A DNA stretch of 64,000 nt from Acetobacter vaccinii. GTDB taxonomy: Bacteria; Pseudomonadota; Alphaproteobacteria; Acetobacterales; Acetobacteraceae. Where the stretch lies: positions 186,001-250,000 of the forward strand of contig NZ_CP043506.1 in assembly GCF_008365315.1 (NCBI RefSeq), written 5' to 3'. The notes under the pieces were generated by a model. That model was not told the DNA's origin and made no database searches. It saw only the letters and a program-made list of their open reading frames with translations. A program made the position numbers and the translations under genes. Numbering within the stretch: position 1 is the stretch's first letter; each line of letters begins with the position of its first letter. Shown here piece after piece: positions 35,391 to 45,887 of this stretch.

Positions 35391-37699
35391 CGGCGGGCCG
35401 CCAGTGTATAGGCGCGGCCCACACCCAGATGGGGGGCAAAAAATGTACCACGGCTGCGGAACAGGTAGCGGTCCCGCAGGGTTGCGTACACACGCTCCGT
35501 CACCTGAATAATGCCGGGGTCAGACGCGCCTTCGGCCATCAGTTCCGCCAGCGAGACTGTCTGCCCCCAGAGGTTGAAGACATGGCCTTCAGTCCCCAAA
35601 GCCCCGCCAAACGCAGGGCCGTAATCGATCCCCATGGTAAACACCGGCTCCAGATCAGCCGCAGCCAGTGCCCCGATAAAGGCTTCACGCATTTTCAGGG
35701 CCGCATCGGCCAGACGGGTCAGGGCTTCCGGGTCAGGCTTGGCGGTGCAGCCCGCCATGCAGATCATTCTATGGCCTGCCAGTTCCACAGCAAAAAGCTG
35801 TTTTTCCTCGGCAATGGTTTTGACCTCAATGGCCATCTGGTTGATCAGCGCCAGCAGGTCTGTCACATCCTGCGCGCTGTCCACCACCGGGTCGGAGAAG
35901 GTGATCACCAGCACCGCGACCGAAGGATAAACCCCTGCCCCCCGCAAGGCATCCAGCTCTGGTGCCTGCATCAGCAGATTGTCGGACAGCAGTGGAGCCA
36001 CCGCACCGTCAGTGGCTCCACTGGCAGCCTCCTGCGGTTCAAACTGGGCTTCCACCTTTGCCTGTGCAGAAAACCGTATGCCCGCAACCGCTGCCATCAG
36101 GGACATGAAATACTGCTGATAGGGTTGTGTTCTGGCATCTTCCAACGCCAGCATGCCCTCGACCCCACGGGCACTGGTTATGGGGTAAACCGCCAGCATG
36201 CGGGTGCCGATTTCACGCATGACCAGGCGTTCAAAGCGGGTCGTACGCTCATCCACCGCCGCATTGGGCACTTCCAGCACGCTGCCTTCTTCCACCACAG
36301 CAAAGAACTGCTCCAGCTCGGTCCGGCCAACCTCAAACCCACCCGTATGGGCATTCTGGGTGCTGTCATAGGAATCCTCACAGATCATGCCCGCGCCATC
36401 ATGGAGGAAGCGCCACAGGCTTGCCCTGCGCGCCTGCGTCACACGGGCCAGTTGCTCAGTCAGCACCAGCGGTTCCACCGTGGGTTCAAACAGGCTGGGG
36501 GCGACGGCCACCTGCTGCACGGCAGCACTCTCATGTATGATCTGCAATTTCTGTGCGGCCAACGCCCGTGTGCCACGGTCCGTACGCCGGACCTGACGGA
36601 TGAACAGCCCGCCCAGAAACCCGGAAAATACAATAATAATCCCGGCAAACTTCAGGCTCTGCCAACTGCTCTGACGGGCAAAACTGGCAAAATCCTTTTC
36701 CGGCACGGCAATAAGCAAGATCCAACCCGCCGAATAATGCGGCAGTTCGGAGGCCATGGTGATGTAGGGTTTGCCGTCCCACTCCACATGTTTGGCACCA
36801 AACCCGCGCACGCGGTAATGGTCGTACCCTAGCGAGAAAACGGGGTAATTGCTGGGGCTGAGCACCCGGCTCTGCGGGGTCCAGGGCTGCCCCTGCGAAA
36901 TTGTGGCCATATCGCGCGCGGCGATAATTTTGCCGTCGCTATCGACAATAATGGCGCTGCCGTTACGCCCGATCTGGATACTTTTGAGGTAGCTGCTGAG
37001 TTCATTCAGCGAAATATTGGTTGCAAAAACCAGCGTATGCCCATCGCCCGCCTGAAAACGGAGTGAGCTGGTCATGACCAGTTGCCCATCCGTGGGGAAG
37101 AAATACGGCTCCGTCCACTTTATGTCGCTGGTGCCCTGGGTGTTTTTATACCATGGCCGGGTGCGTGGGTCGTAAACGCCTGCATCCTTGTCGTATGTCC
37201 CGACCTTAACGCCCTGGGCATTATACTGCGTGTGCTCAAAAAACTCGTGCCCGCCCTTGGTAACAAGGCGGATACAGTCCAGCACATCCTTCTGCTTGGT
37301 GCGGGCCACCAGCATGAAGTTGCCCTCGTCATCAGCCAGATAAAAGGACTGCAACTGCGGTATTTTACGCAGCATGGTGGTGCTGTAGGAATAGAAGACC
37401 TTGTCCCGCAGTTGCGGTGGCGCTTGCTCGATCATGCCGCTGGCCACCAGGTCTCCGGCGGAGGCAGGCATGATATAATCGGCCACTTCCTGCCCGATAT
37501 AATGCTGCACGGCCTCCATCAGCTCATGCGTCAGCTTCAGCACGCCATCACTGGTGGTACGGTAGGAACTGATACCCACCCACGCAATGGCTCCCACAGT
37601 CAGCACTGTCAGAATCAGGGGCACGACAAGGTGCAGCAGCGTACGCTTGCTGACAGTCTCGGTCATGGCGGTGGGGTCGATGATCTCTTCAGAAGACAC
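35387..37699 (-). CDS. dCache-GAF sensor with degenerate class III cyclase domain
   Basis: A 770-residue membrane sensor. TM1 (22-44), a periplasmic dCache_1 ligand-binding domain (about 45-345, with DPRTRPWYKNTQG and WTEPYFFPTDGQLVMTSS), TM2 (about 350-367), a GAF-like domain (about 410-545) and a class III adenylate/guanylate cyclase domain (about 590-770; GIDYGPAFGGALGTEGHVFNLWG). The catalytic residues are missing: metal Asp positions carry Thr600 and His643, and the transition-state Asn and Arg of the VNxxxR block are Ser716 and Leu720. It is therefore probably a pseudo-cyclase that signals through protein contact. The start is GTG 37699 or ATG 37666. It leads the Mla-like operon (overlap four bases). 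Confidence 0.88.
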   Translation of the reverse strand: MSSEEIIDPTAMTETVSKRTLLHLVVPLILTVLTVGAIAWVGISSYRTTSDGVLKLTHELMEAVQHYIGQEVADYIMPASAGDLVASGMIEQAPPQLRDKVFYSYSTTMLRKIPQLQSFYLADDEGNFMLVARTKQKDVLDCIRLVTKGGHEFFEHTQYNAQGVKVGTYDKDAGVYDPRTRPWYKNTQGTSDIKWTEPYFFPTDGQLVMTSSLRFQAGDGHTLVFATNISLNELSSYLKSIQIGRNGSAIIVDSDGKIIAARDMATISQGQPWTPQSRVLSPSNYPVFSLGYDHYRVRGFGAKHVEWDGKPYITMASELPHYSAGWILLIAVPEKDFASFARQSSWQSLKFAGIIIVFSGFLGGLFIRQVRRTDRGTRALAAQKLQIIHESAAVQQVAVAPSLFEPTVEPLVLTEQLARVTQARRASLWRFLHDGAGMICEDSYDSTQNAHTGGFEVGRTELEQFFAVVEEGSVLEVPNAAVDERTTRFERLVMREIGTRMLAVYPITSARGVEGMLALEDARTQPYQQYFMSLMAAVAGIRFSAQAKVEAQFEPQEAASGATDGAVAPLLSDNLLMQAPELDALRGAGVYPSVAVLVITFSDPVVDSAQDVTDLLALINQMAIEVKTIAEEKQLFAVELAGHRMICMAGCTAKPDPEALTRLADAALKMREAFIGALAAADLEPVFTMGIDYGPAFGGALGTEGHVFNLWGQTVSLAELMAEGASDPGIIQVTERVYATLRDRYLFRSRGTFFAPHLGVGRAYTLAARR

Positions 37700-37861
37700 G
37701 TAACATGTTCCATCGTCTGCCGGTCATGCCCCGGACACAGGCGCCTGCGCCATAAGAAGCGGGAGCAACAGGTCAGCCCGCCAGACCGGACATGCATAGG
37801 TGACAGCCTGCCCGCAGGCAATGCTCTTTGTCTACCTGTCTGGCGCGCGTTCTGTGCTTTT

Positions 37862-39340
37862 TCAGTCCACCAGTTCTGCGGCAAAGCGCGTTGCCACACC
37901 CAGCGCCTGCCCAAGCCGCTCCAGCCCGCGCCGCACGCTCTCGCCCTTAACGGCCACCCGGCCAGAGGTCAGGGTCAGCACCAGTTCCTCCCCTTCCCAC
38001 AGCAGGGATGTCCCCTCCAGCAGCAGGCCGGACCCACCGGACAGCGAATAGGCCAGCCGCAGCGTAAGCCCTAGTGCCACGGCACTGCGCCACTGATCGT
38101 CCGTCAGCAGCAGGCGCGAGGTTGTCAGGAAAGGTGCATCCAGTTCCACCGCGTAACGCACCGCCAGCACCAGTGCCAGCCAGCTACGGGCCTGATGGTC
38201 AAACCCCGCCCCCTGCAGGCGCAGCACACGCCAGTATGTCTGCTCGGCGCGATACTCAGGGTGTTCGTGACTGCCAATATCGGACAGGGTGCAGGCCAGA
38301 TGGCGCAGATGGGTCTGTGCGGCACTTTCCTGCCGGACCAGCAGGCTGGTCCATTCTGACAGAATGGCGGGCAATGTCGGGCTACGGCCCAGCCGGATGC
38401 ACATATCCTGCGCCACGGCTTCCATCGGGTCCTGCGCCAGACAGTCAGGGGCGACATTGAGCATATACCAGCCCTCGCGCAGACCATCGACGCAGAACAC
38501 TATCCGCTCCGGCTGCACCTTGCGCATCAACCGCCACAGCACCGTCGCCGCAAACGGAATATCCTCCACCCGCTTGCGGGGCACACCGGGCAGGCGCTCC
38601 ATGCCCCTGCGTGATGTGCTGCGTACCCAGTCTGTCATCTCCCGCGCTTCCTGCAAGGACAGCGTGTAGTAATGGACAATGTTCAGCGGGTAATTGGTGC
38701 GGGCAATCTGTAGGCGTGCCAGCGCGCGGAAGGCACCACCGACCAGATACAGCGTGTTGCCGCGCACGCGGGGCAGCCAGTCCACACCATCAATATCCTG
38801 ATCAGCAAGCTGGCGGGCTTTTTCAATATCCCCTTCGGCCCGATCAGACAGGCGGATCATCCCCAGTGGCAGGGTCGTGGCGTCATGCCGCCCCTGCTCG
38901 GTGAGGTGGATGAGTTCCAGCGACCCCCCGCCAACATCAGCCACAAGCCCGTTTGCGTTGGGGATACCGCACATGACCCCGATGGCGGAGTGGTCAGCCT
39001 CCTCCTTGCCGGACAGAATGCGAATGACAACACCCGGCATGGTCTGTTGCAGCATTTCCACAAATGCCGGGCCGTTTGTTGCGTCCCGCACGGCGGCGGT
39101 CGCCAGGATTTCAAACGGTTCGGCATTCATGGCCCTGGCAATGGCGTGAAAGCGCTCAAGCACCTCCACCGCCATGGCAACACCTTCCTCGTTCAGGCGG
39201 CCGGTGCTTGTCAGGCCGCGCCCAAGGCGCAGCACTGCCTTTTCGTTGAAAATGGGTACAGGGTTGCGAGAAACCCCTTCAAACACCACAAGACGAACCG
39301 AGTTGGACCCAAGATCCACCACCGCTGACCGACGCTGCAT
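37862..39340 (-). CDS. ppx: Exopolyphosphatase / Ppx-GppA phosphatase
   Basis: Hydrolyses terminal phosphate from polyphosphate (and/or pppGpp). It has 492 residues from ATG 39340, which has an ideal AAGGAGG seven bases upstream; ATG 39370 is also in frame. The actin-like ATPase fold motifs are present: VVDLGSNSVRLVVFEG at the start and LVADVGGGSLELIHL, with VGGAFRALARLQ. It sits 105 bases after ppk1 on the same strand, a common pairing of polyphosphate synthesis and degradation. The C-terminal HD-like half (about 300-490) suggests the longer Ppx form. Confidence 0.95.
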   Translation of the reverse strand: MQRRSAVVDLGSNSVRLVVFEGVSRNPVPIFNEKAVLRLGRGLTSTGRLNEEGVAMAVEVLERFHAIARAMNAEPFEILATAAVRDATNGPAFVEMLQQTMPGVVIRILSGKEEADHSAIGVMCGIPNANGLVADVGGGSLELIHLTEQGRHDATTLPLGMIRLSDRAEGDIEKARQLADQDIDGVDWLPRVRGNTLYLVGGAFRALARLQIARTNYPLNIVHYYTLSLQEAREMTDWVRSTSRRGMERLPGVPRKRVEDIPFAATVLWRLMRKVQPERIVFCVDGLREGWYMLNVAPDCLAQDPMEAVAQDMCIRLGRSPTLPAILSEWTSLLVRQESAAQTHLRHLACTLSDIGSHEHPEYRAEQTYWRVLRLQGAGFDHQARSWLALVLAVRYAVELDAPFLTTSRLLLTDDQWRSAVALGLTLRLAYSLSGGSGLLLEGTSLLWEGEELVLTLTSGRVAVKGESVRRGLERLGQALGVATRFAAELVD

Positions 39341-39445
39341 GTCTTTCCTCCTTCTCAGCACGACCGCCATGACAGAAAAAGAGACTGCCCGGCAAGATGC
39401 ACCCTGGCCGAAAATCGTTACCTGGCCGGGTGCTGTGCCCTGATT

Positions 39446-41722
39446 TCAAACATCAAGCAGCAGGTTCTGCCCCGACGGTAAGGCCCCCGACGGCCGCAGG
39501 TTGGTCTCATGCGCGGCAGAGCCACGCCCCGACAGGGAAGGATGGGTCATAAACCAGTCATGGCTGGAAAACGGCTTGTTACCCGCAGGCAACCGCCGCC
39601 AGACCCCTGTCTGCTCCAGTATCCACGACTGAAGGTTGTCACGGATGCTGGACACCATGATCTGGTCGAGCACCTGGGCATGAACGGTCGGGTTGGTAAT
39701 GGGCACCATGCTTTCCACCCGCCAGTCCATGTTGCGGGTCATCCAGTCCGCCGAGGAAATGAAAACACGGGCATGGCGTGATGGCAGGCGGTAGCCATTG
39801 CCAAATACGAAAATACGCGAATGTTCCAAAAACCGGCCAACAACCGACTTGATGCGGATGTTCTCGGACAGTCCCGGCACGCCGGGCCGCAGGCAGCAGA
39901 TACCGCGCACAACGCCCACAATCTTAACCCCCGCGCAGGACGCACGGTACAGGTGGTCGATCAGGGTCGGGTCCACCAGAGCATTCATTTTCAGCCAGAT
40001 GGTGCCCGGCTTGCCCCGTTTGACCTGCTCCATTTCATCTTCAATCAACTGCACCAGAGTGCGGCGGATGGTAATGGGGGAAAAGGCCAGCTCCTCCATT
40101 TTGGAGGGCATGGCGTAGCCTGTCACGTAATTGAACAGGCGGGCAGAATCCCGCGCCAGCGCCGGATTGCAGGTAAAAAATGATAGGTCGGTGTAAATAC
40201 GGGCAGTAATGGGGTGGTAATTGCCCGTGCCAAAATGGGCGTAGGAGCGCACCTGTGCGCCCTCACGCCGCACAACAAGGCTGAGCTTGGCATGGGTCTT
40301 AAGGTCGGAAAACCCAAAGACAACCTGCACGCCCGCTGCCTCCAGCGCGCGGGACAGGCGGATATTGGCTTCCTCATCAAAGCGGGCGCGTAGTTCCACC
40401 ATGGCGGTGACCGACTTTCCGGCCTCCGCCGCCTCAATCAGCGCCTTCACGATCGGAGAATCCCGCGACGTGCGATAGAGCGTCTGCTTGATCGCAATCA
40501 CGTTGGGGTCCTGCGCGGCCTGACGCAGGAACTGGACCACCACATCAAAACTCTCAAACGGGTGGTGCACCAGCAGGTCTTTGGCACGGATTGCGGCAAA
40601 GCAATCACCGTGGAAATCCATAATCCGCTCAGGAAAGCGCGGCGTGTATGGGGCAAACAGCAGGTCGGGCCTGTCGTCCACAATAATCTGTTTAAGGTCC
40701 ACCACCCCGATCATGCCGGAATGGACGGCAATTTCATCCTCCGGCAGGTCCAGGTCGGAGGCAATGGCGTTGGCCAGTTCCGCTGGTACACGCTTTTCCA
40801 TGTCCAGATGGATGACAACACCACGGCGGCGGCGCTTGAGTGCGGTCTCGTAAGACCGCACCAGGTCTTCGGCCTCATCCTCAAACTCAACATCGGTATC
40901 ACGGATGACCCGCAGGACGCCGCTTTCACCCACCGTCAACCCGGCGAATAGCCGGTCTATGAACAGGGTTATCAGGTCTTCCAGCCGGATAAAGCGGATC
41001 TGCGCCGGGGTGGCTGCGTCCTTGGGGGCTGGAGACGGCAGGCGGATAAAGCGCTCGATCTGCCCCGGCAGCAGGATCAGGGCATTCATGGCAAACAGCC
41101 CTGTATCCTCATCAAGCAAGCGCAGCCCAAGGGCCAGCCCCATGTTGGGAATGAAAGGCAGCGGGTGGGCAGGGTCAACCGCCAGCGGTGTCAGGACAGG
41201 GAAAATCCGGTCGGTAAAACATTTTTCCAGCCAGTCCCGGTCTGCATCATCCAGATCTGCTGTTTCGCAGACTGTCACATCCGCCTTGGCCAGCAGGCCG
41301 CGCAGTTCGGTCCATATCCGCTGCTGCTCCCGCAGCAGGCGGCCACTGCGTTCGCGCACGGCGTCAAGCTGCTGGGTAGGGGTGCGCCCGTCGGGGGAAA
41401 GAGTTGCCAGTCCCTCCCGCTGCTGCCCCACCAGACCCGCCACCCGGACTGAATAAAACTCGTCCAGATTACTGGCGCTGATGGACAGAAAGCGCAGCCG
41501 TTCGAGCAACGGGTTGCGGGGGTTGTCGGCCTCGTCCACCACGCGCTGGTTAAAGTCCAGCCAGGACAGTTCCCGGTTTATAAAGCGTTCGGGAGAGGTT
41601 GCTGTAATGGGGTGGGCGACTGCCTTGCGGCTTCGGCTACCCGACGCGGGGCGGGTCCGCGTTTTTCCGGCAGATGGCCGAACGCCCGCACCACGCGTAT
41701 TCTTCCCATCCTTGTCCGTCAT
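39446..41722 (-). CDS. ppk1: Polyphosphate kinase PPK1
   Basis: Makes polyphosphate from ATP reversibly. It has 758 residues from ATG 41722 (GAGAGGAAG upstream). A basic, low-complexity N-terminal extension of about 40 residues precedes [20 protein letters not shown]. Phospholipase-D-like catalytic domains follow. The autophosphorylated His is His503 in [19 protein letters not shown], and the second conserved His lies in [13 protein letters not shown]. Length is normal apart from the extension. It is followed by ppx. Confidence 0.97.
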   Translation of the reverse strand: MTDKDGKNTRGAGVRPSAGKTRTRPASGSRSRKAVAHPITATSPERFINRELSWLDFNQRVVDEADNPRNPLLERLRFLSISASNLDEFYSVRVAGLVGQQREGLATLSPDGRTPTQQLDAVRERSGRLLREQQRIWTELRGLLAKADVTVCETADLDDADRDWLEKCFTDRIFPVLTPLAVDPAHPLPFIPNMGLALGLRLLDEDTGLFAMNALILLPGQIERFIRLPSPAPKDAATPAQIRFIRLEDLITLFIDRLFAGLTVGESGVLRVIRDTDVEFEDEAEDLVRSYETALKRRRRGVVIHLDMEKRVPAELANAIASDLDLPEDEIAVHSGMIGVVDLKQIIVDDRPDLLFAPYTPRFPERIMDFHGDCFAAIRAKDLLVHHPFESFDVVVQFLRQAAQDPNVIAIKQTLYRTSRDSPIVKALIEAAEAGKSVTAMVELRARFDEEANIRLSRALEAAGVQVVFGFSDLKTHAKLSLVVRREGAQVRSYAHFGTGNYHPITARIYTDLSFFTCNPALARDSARLFNYVTGYAMPSKMEELAFSPITIRRTLVQLIEDEMEQVKRGKPGTIWLKMNALVDPTLIDHLYRASCAGVKIVGVVRGICCLRPGVPGLSENIRIKSVVGRFLEHSRIFVFGNGYRLPSRHARVFISSADWMTRNMDWRVESMVPITNPTVHAQVLDQIMVSSIRDNLQSWILEQTGVWRRLPAGNKPFSSHDWFMTHPSLSGRGSAAHETNLRPSGALPSGQNLLLDV

Positions 41723-41856
41723 TCGCTTCCTCTCCATGCCACAACCTCAATACCGCGGCATGGTAATCAAGACTTTGCCAGAAGCAAGCCAGATCAACGG
41801 CTCAACAGCACACCCCCGAGCCTACCCCGCGGGGCATGCGCCTGATCACGCTGTAT

Positions 41857-42639
41857 TTACAGACTATCACCCTCACGCGCGGCCAGAATATCCAGCACAC
41901 GGGCAGCCAGAGCGCGTGTGACAGGCCCGCCTTCGGCCAGGGCCGCCTGATCCAGCATGGCCACGCAGTCACGCACGGCGCTGGCACGCCGTGGCAGGCG
42001 GGGCAGCAGCCAGCGCGTGACCTGCGGGGCAACCACGACCTGCCGCTCGGCCAGCAGGCGCAACAGCAACCTGTGCAGCAGATATTCCTCCGCCGGGCCA
42101 ACGGGCACGCTGGTGGTCGCCCGCAGGCGGCTGAGCAGGTCCGGCAGGCCAACCGGCCAGCGGGCCGGGGCAAGCCGCGCAGCCATCAGCAGCGACACCC
42201 GCCGCTCACGCACAAGGTTGATGAGGTGCAGCAGGTCCTGCTCCGAAGGTACACGATCGGCATTGTCCAAAGCCACGGCGCGAAAGCCCCCGGCATCAAA
42301 CAGGGCAGCCACATCCCGCTCGTTCAGGAGGCTCCCCTCCATGACCGGCGCGCCATGCCGCCCCGCCCAGATGGACAGAAGATGGGTCTTGCCCGTCCCG
42401 CTCTCCCCCCACAGTGCCATGCGCCCTTCGGGCCAGCGGCTTGGGGCTTCGGCGTCCAGCACCCAGGTGCGCGCCGCTGCGTTGGAAGGGGCCGCGACGA
42501 AGTCAGACCGCCCGAATCGGGGCCTGTAGACAAAAGGCAGAGTGAACTGCCCTGCCCCTCCCGTATCATTCCCACGCACCGCGCCACCCCCGTTTTGGAG
42601 CCCCTGCCAGAGGCAGGCAGATATGCTTTGTTTCACCAA
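41857..42639 (-). CDS. hdaA: DnaA-homologue regulator HdaA (Hda-type)
   Basis: DnaA-related AAA+ protein that stimulates ATP hydrolysis on DnaA with the beta clamp, limiting re-initiation. A clamp-binding-like QFTLPFVYRP motif, then an AAA+ domain with Walker A GESGTGKTHLL, Walker B AVALDNADR, and RARLAPARWPVGLPDLLSRLRA corresponding to the DnaA box VII region. No DNA-binding domain IV is present, as expected. The start is uncertain: family proteins begin just before QFTLPF, while the frame opens at 42639. It is divergent from purM. Confidence 0.9.
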   Translation of the reverse strand: MVKQSISACLWQGLQNGGGAVRGNDTGGAGQFTLPFVYRPRFGRSDFVAAPSNAAARTWVLDAEAPSRWPEGRMALWGESGTGKTHLLSIWAGRHGAPVMEGSLLNERDVAALFDAGGFRAVALDNADRVPSEQDLLHLINLVRERRVSLLMAARLAPARWPVGLPDLLSRLRATTSVPVGPAEEYLLHRLLLRLLAERQVVVAPQVTRWLLPRLPRRASAVRDCVAMLDQAALAEGGPVTRALAARVLDILAAREGDSL

Positions 42640-42755
42640 TCCGTGTCATACCGCTTTGCGTGCCGCTTCTCCTGCCCTAAAGACTGTTCCGGGAATCCTA
42701 ACTCACGCCGTTCCCCGCATCGACCTTTATTCTCATTCAGATCAAGAGCGCCCGT

Positions 42756-43838
42756 ATGACGTCTTCTCCTCGCACCCCTTCCTCCGGCCTCACCTACCGT
42801 GATTCCGGCGTGGACATTGAAGCAGGCGAAGCCCTTGTTGACGCCATCCGCCCTGCTGCCAAAGCCACAGACCGGCCCGGCACCATGGGGGGGCTGGGGG
42901 GTTTTGGCGCTCTCTTCGATCTGAAGGCCGCAGGCTTTACAGACCCGGTCCTTGTGTCCTGCACCGACGGCGTGGGCACCAAGCTGAACCTTGCCATCGA
43001 TACCGACCTGCATGAAACGGTGGGAATCGACCTTGTCGCCATGTGCGTGAACGATCTGATCGTGCAGGGGGCCGAGCCGCTTTTCTTCCTCGACTATTTT
43101 GCGACTGGCCGCCTGTCCGTTGCCAGTGCTGCCAAAGTAGTGCGCGGCATTGCCGCAGGCTGCGAGCAGTCCGGCTGTGCGCTGGTCGGGGGCGAAACAG
43201 CCGAAATGCCGGGCATGTACGCCAATGGCCATTATGATCTGGCTGGTTTTTCCGTTGGCGCAGCCGAACGCGGCGCGCTGCTGCCCGCAGGCATTGCCGC
43301 AGGGGACACGCTGATTGCCCTGCCGTCCTCCGGTGTGCATTCCAACGGCTTCTCCCTCGTGCGCCGTATCGTGGCAGACGCTCACCTGACCTGGACCGAC
43401 CCGGCAGCCTTTGCCCCCGGCCAGAACCTGGGTGAGGCCTTTCTGACACCGACCCGCCTGTATGTCCGCTCCGTTCTGGCGCTGCACAAGGCCGGGCTGC
43501 TGCATGGTGCGGCCCATATTACGGGCGGTGGCCTGCCCGGCAACCTGCCCCGCGTGCTGCCTGACGGGCTGGATGCCGTTATTGATGGTGCATGGCCCGT
43601 GCCGCCTGTTTTTGGCTGGCTGGCCCGCACCGGCAATGTGGAAAACGAAGAAATGCTGCGCGTGTTCAACTGCGGCATTGGCATGGTGCTGATTACGCCG
43701 GAGCCTGAGAAGGTGATGGAGATGCTGGCCAGCATGGGCGAAGCCGCAACCGTGATCGGCCATGTTGCCCGCGCAGCAGATGCCAGCGCCAAGCCGGGGC
43801 TGACCATGCAGGCCACACCGGATTTCCGCGCAGTATGA
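42756..43838 (+). CDS. purM: Phosphoribosylformylglycinamidine cyclo-ligase PurM
   Basis: Fifth step of purine synthesis: FGAM to AIR with ATP. It has 360 residues. Family blocks are [73 protein letters not shown] and [16 protein letters not shown]. Start ATG 42756; ribosome site weak. purN overlaps by four bases (ATGA). Confidence 0.98.
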   Translation: MTSSPRTPSSGLTYRDSGVDIEAGEALVDAIRPAAKATDRPGTMGGLGGFGALFDLKAAGFTDPVLVSCTDGVGTKLNLAIDTDLHETVGIDLVAMCVNDLIVQGAEPLFFLDYFATGRLSVASAAKVVRGIAAGCEQSGCALVGGETAEMPGMYANGHYDLAGFSVGAAERGALLPAGIAAGDTLIALPSSGVHSNGFSLVRRIVADAHLTWTDPAAFAPGQNLGEAFLTPTRLYVRSVLALHKAGLLHGAAHITGGGLPGNLPRVLPDGLDAVIDGAWPVPPVFGWLARTGNVENEEMLRVFNCGIGMVLITPEPEKVMEMLASMGEAATVIGHVARAADASAKPGLTMQATPDFRAV

Positions 43839-44458
43839 CCACGGACAAGACACCCGTCGCCTTGATGATAAGCGGGCGGGGCAGCAACGCGACTGCCCTT
43901 GTCCGCGCGGCGGCGGACCCGGCTTTTCCCGCCCGGATCTGCCTTGTGCTCAGCAATAATCCGCAGGCTCCCGGTCTGGAGATGGCGCGGGCGGCAGGTC
44001 TGCCCACGCTGGCCATCGACCACCGCCCCTTTGGCAAGGACAGGGCCGCGCATGAACAGGCGTTGCATGCTGCCCTGACCGAAGCCGGGGCGCAGGCCGT
44101 CTGCCTGGCAGGCTATATGCGCCTGCTGACCCCGTTCCTGACACAGGCATGGGCAGGACGGATGCTGAACATCCACCCAAGCCTCCTGCCCTCATTCCCC
44201 GGCCTGCACACGCATGAGCGCGCGCTGGATGCAGGGGTGCGCGTGCATGGCTGCACCGTCCACCTTGTGACCGAAGGGATGGATGAAGGCCCCATTCTGG
44301 GCCAGGCCGCCGTGCCTGTTCTTGCTGATGATACAGCCGACCTGCTGTCCGCCCGTGTGCTGGAGCAGGAACACCTGCTATACCCCCGCGCGCTGCGGCA
44401 TTTTCTGACCCGACAGCCTGCATCAGCCAGCACAGCCTCGGCCCTGCTGGTGGCCTGA
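43835..44458 (+). CDS. purN: Phosphoribosylglycinamide formyltransferase PurN
   Basis: Third step of purine synthesis: formyl transfer from 10-formyl-THF to GAR. It has 207 residues. Motifs are [46 protein letters not shown] with the catalytic Asn-His pair, and [16 protein letters not shown] with the conserved Asp. It overlaps purM by four bases, so both are translated from one transcript. Confidence 0.98.
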   Translation: MTTDKTPVALMISGRGSNATALVRAAADPAFPARICLVLSNNPQAPGLEMARAAGLPTLAIDHRPFGKDRAAHEQALHAALTEAGAQAVCLAGYMRLLTPFLTQAWAGRMLNIHPSLLPSFPGLHTHERALDAGVRVHGCTVHLVTEGMDEGPILGQAAVPVLADDTADLLSARVLEQEHLLYPRALRHFLTRQPASASTASALLVA

Positions 44459-44513
44459 TTACGGCCATTTTTCATTCCATCCTGCTGCCACAACACGGTT
44501 GTTCCCCGATCCC

Positions 44514-45827
44514 ATGACATCTTCCCCGCGCCCAGCCCGCCCCGGACGGCGGGGCCAACCCCGCCCACAGCCCGACCCCACGCGTGACATCGCCTTCGAT
44601 ATCCTGTGTGGTGTGGTGGAACACCGCCGCATGCTGGACACCAGCCTGTCACGGGCGACAGAAACCCATAAGGCAGACCCCAGAGACCGCGCAGCGGCCC
44701 ATCGGCTGGCCGCCGCCACACTGCGCCACCTGGGCACCCTGCGCGCCGTGCTGGAGCCATTCCTGCGCAAGGAACCACCCGAACCCGTACGCGTGGCCTT
44801 GATGATGGGCTGCGCCCAGCTGCTCTATCTGGAAACACCGCCCCACGCTGCCGTGGGCACAACCGTCTCGCTCCTGCGCCGCCGCGGGCTGGCCCCGTTC
44901 GCAGGGCTGGCCAATGCCGTGCTGCGCAAGGTCGCGACAGAAATGGGGGCCCTGCTTGAAGGGCTGGACCAGCCCCGGCTGGATATTCCCCAGTGGCTGT
45001 GGAGTTCCTGGGCCACCATGGGGCCAAAGGTTCCCCGCGCCATTGCCACAGGGCTCAGCCACGAAGCCCCGCTGGACATTACCCTGCGCCCAGGCGTTGC
45101 CGTGCCAGAAGGCGGTGTGCTGCTGCCTAACGGGTCTGTCCGTTTCCCCGCTGGTACCCGCGTAACCGAGTTGCCGGGCTATGAGCAGGGTGATTTCTGG
45201 GTACAGGACGCCGCAGCCACCTTGCCAGCCCGCCTGCTTGGCGCGCGTGAGGGCGAGCATGTGGCCGACCTGTGTGCAGCCCCCGGCGGCAAAACCGCCC
45301 AGTTGGCCCTGACAGGAGCCACCGTCACGGCGGTTGAAAACAATCCGGCCCGTATGCCCCGCCTGTTGGAAAACATCAGCCGCCTTGGCCTGACAGCCCA
45401 GGCCATTCAGGCTGATGCCACAAGCTGGCAACCCCCGGCACCGCTGGACGCAGTCCTGCTGGATGCCCCCTGCTCCGCCACAGGCACGGCCCGCCGCCAC
45501 CCCGATGTGCTGTGGGTCAAACGCCCGCGCGACCTTGCCGGGCTTGCCGCCACCCAGGACCGCCTGCTTGCTGCCGCGCGTGACATGCTGCGCCCCGGCG
45601 GGCGGTTGGTCTATGCCGTATGCTCCTTGCAGGAAGAGGAAGGCCCAGCCCGCGCCCGCGCCGCCGAAGCCATGGGGCTGGAACCCATGCCCTTTACGGA
45701 AGAGGAACTGGCCTTTCTGCCAGAAGCCCGCACACGGGAAGGCTGGCTACGCACCCACCCCGGCCTGTGGGCGGACAAAGGCGGTATGGACGGGTTTTTT
45801 GCCGCCCGTTTCACACGCAAAGGCTAG
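44514..45827 (+). CDS. rsmB: 16S rRNA m5C methyltransferase RsmB
   Basis: SAM-dependent methyltransferase for C967 of 16S rRNA. It has 437 residues from ATG 44514 (TTG 44499 possible). An N-terminal NusB-like domain (about 20-140) precedes the RsmB catalytic domain. SAM motif ADLCAAPGGKTAQLAL; both catalytic cysteines are in DAPCSATGTARRHPDV and VYAVCSLQEEEG, the latter the motif VI Cys (usually TCS, here VCS). It begins 55 bases after purN and precedes rpe by 60. Confidence 0.93.
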   Translation: MTSSPRPARPGRRGQPRPQPDPTRDIAFDILCGVVEHRRMLDTSLSRATETHKADPRDRAAAHRLAAATLRHLGTLRAVLEPFLRKEPPEPVRVALMMGCAQLLYLETPPHAAVGTTVSLLRRRGLAPFAGLANAVLRKVATEMGALLEGLDQPRLDIPQWLWSSWATMGPKVPRAIATGLSHEAPLDITLRPGVAVPEGGVLLPNGSVRFPAGTRVTELPGYEQGDFWVQDAAATLPARLLGAREGEHVADLCAAPGGKTAQLALTGATVTAVENNPARMPRLLENISRLGLTAQAIQADATSWQPPAPLDAVLLDAPCSATGTARRHPDVLWVKRPRDLAGLAATQDRLLAAARDMLRPGGRLVYAVCSLQEEEGPARARAAEAMGLEPMPFTEEELAFLPEARTREGWLRTHPGLWADKGGMDGFFAARFTRKG

Positions 45828-45887
45828 GCGGTACACTGGCCACACCCCATGGTTGCACCGCATCGCGGAATTTCGGATAAGAAACAT

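Noticed and set aside
35258..36832. 524-codon plus-strand open frame over the sensor gene
   Set aside because: Antisense to the dCache sensor, no family signatures, and biased composition.
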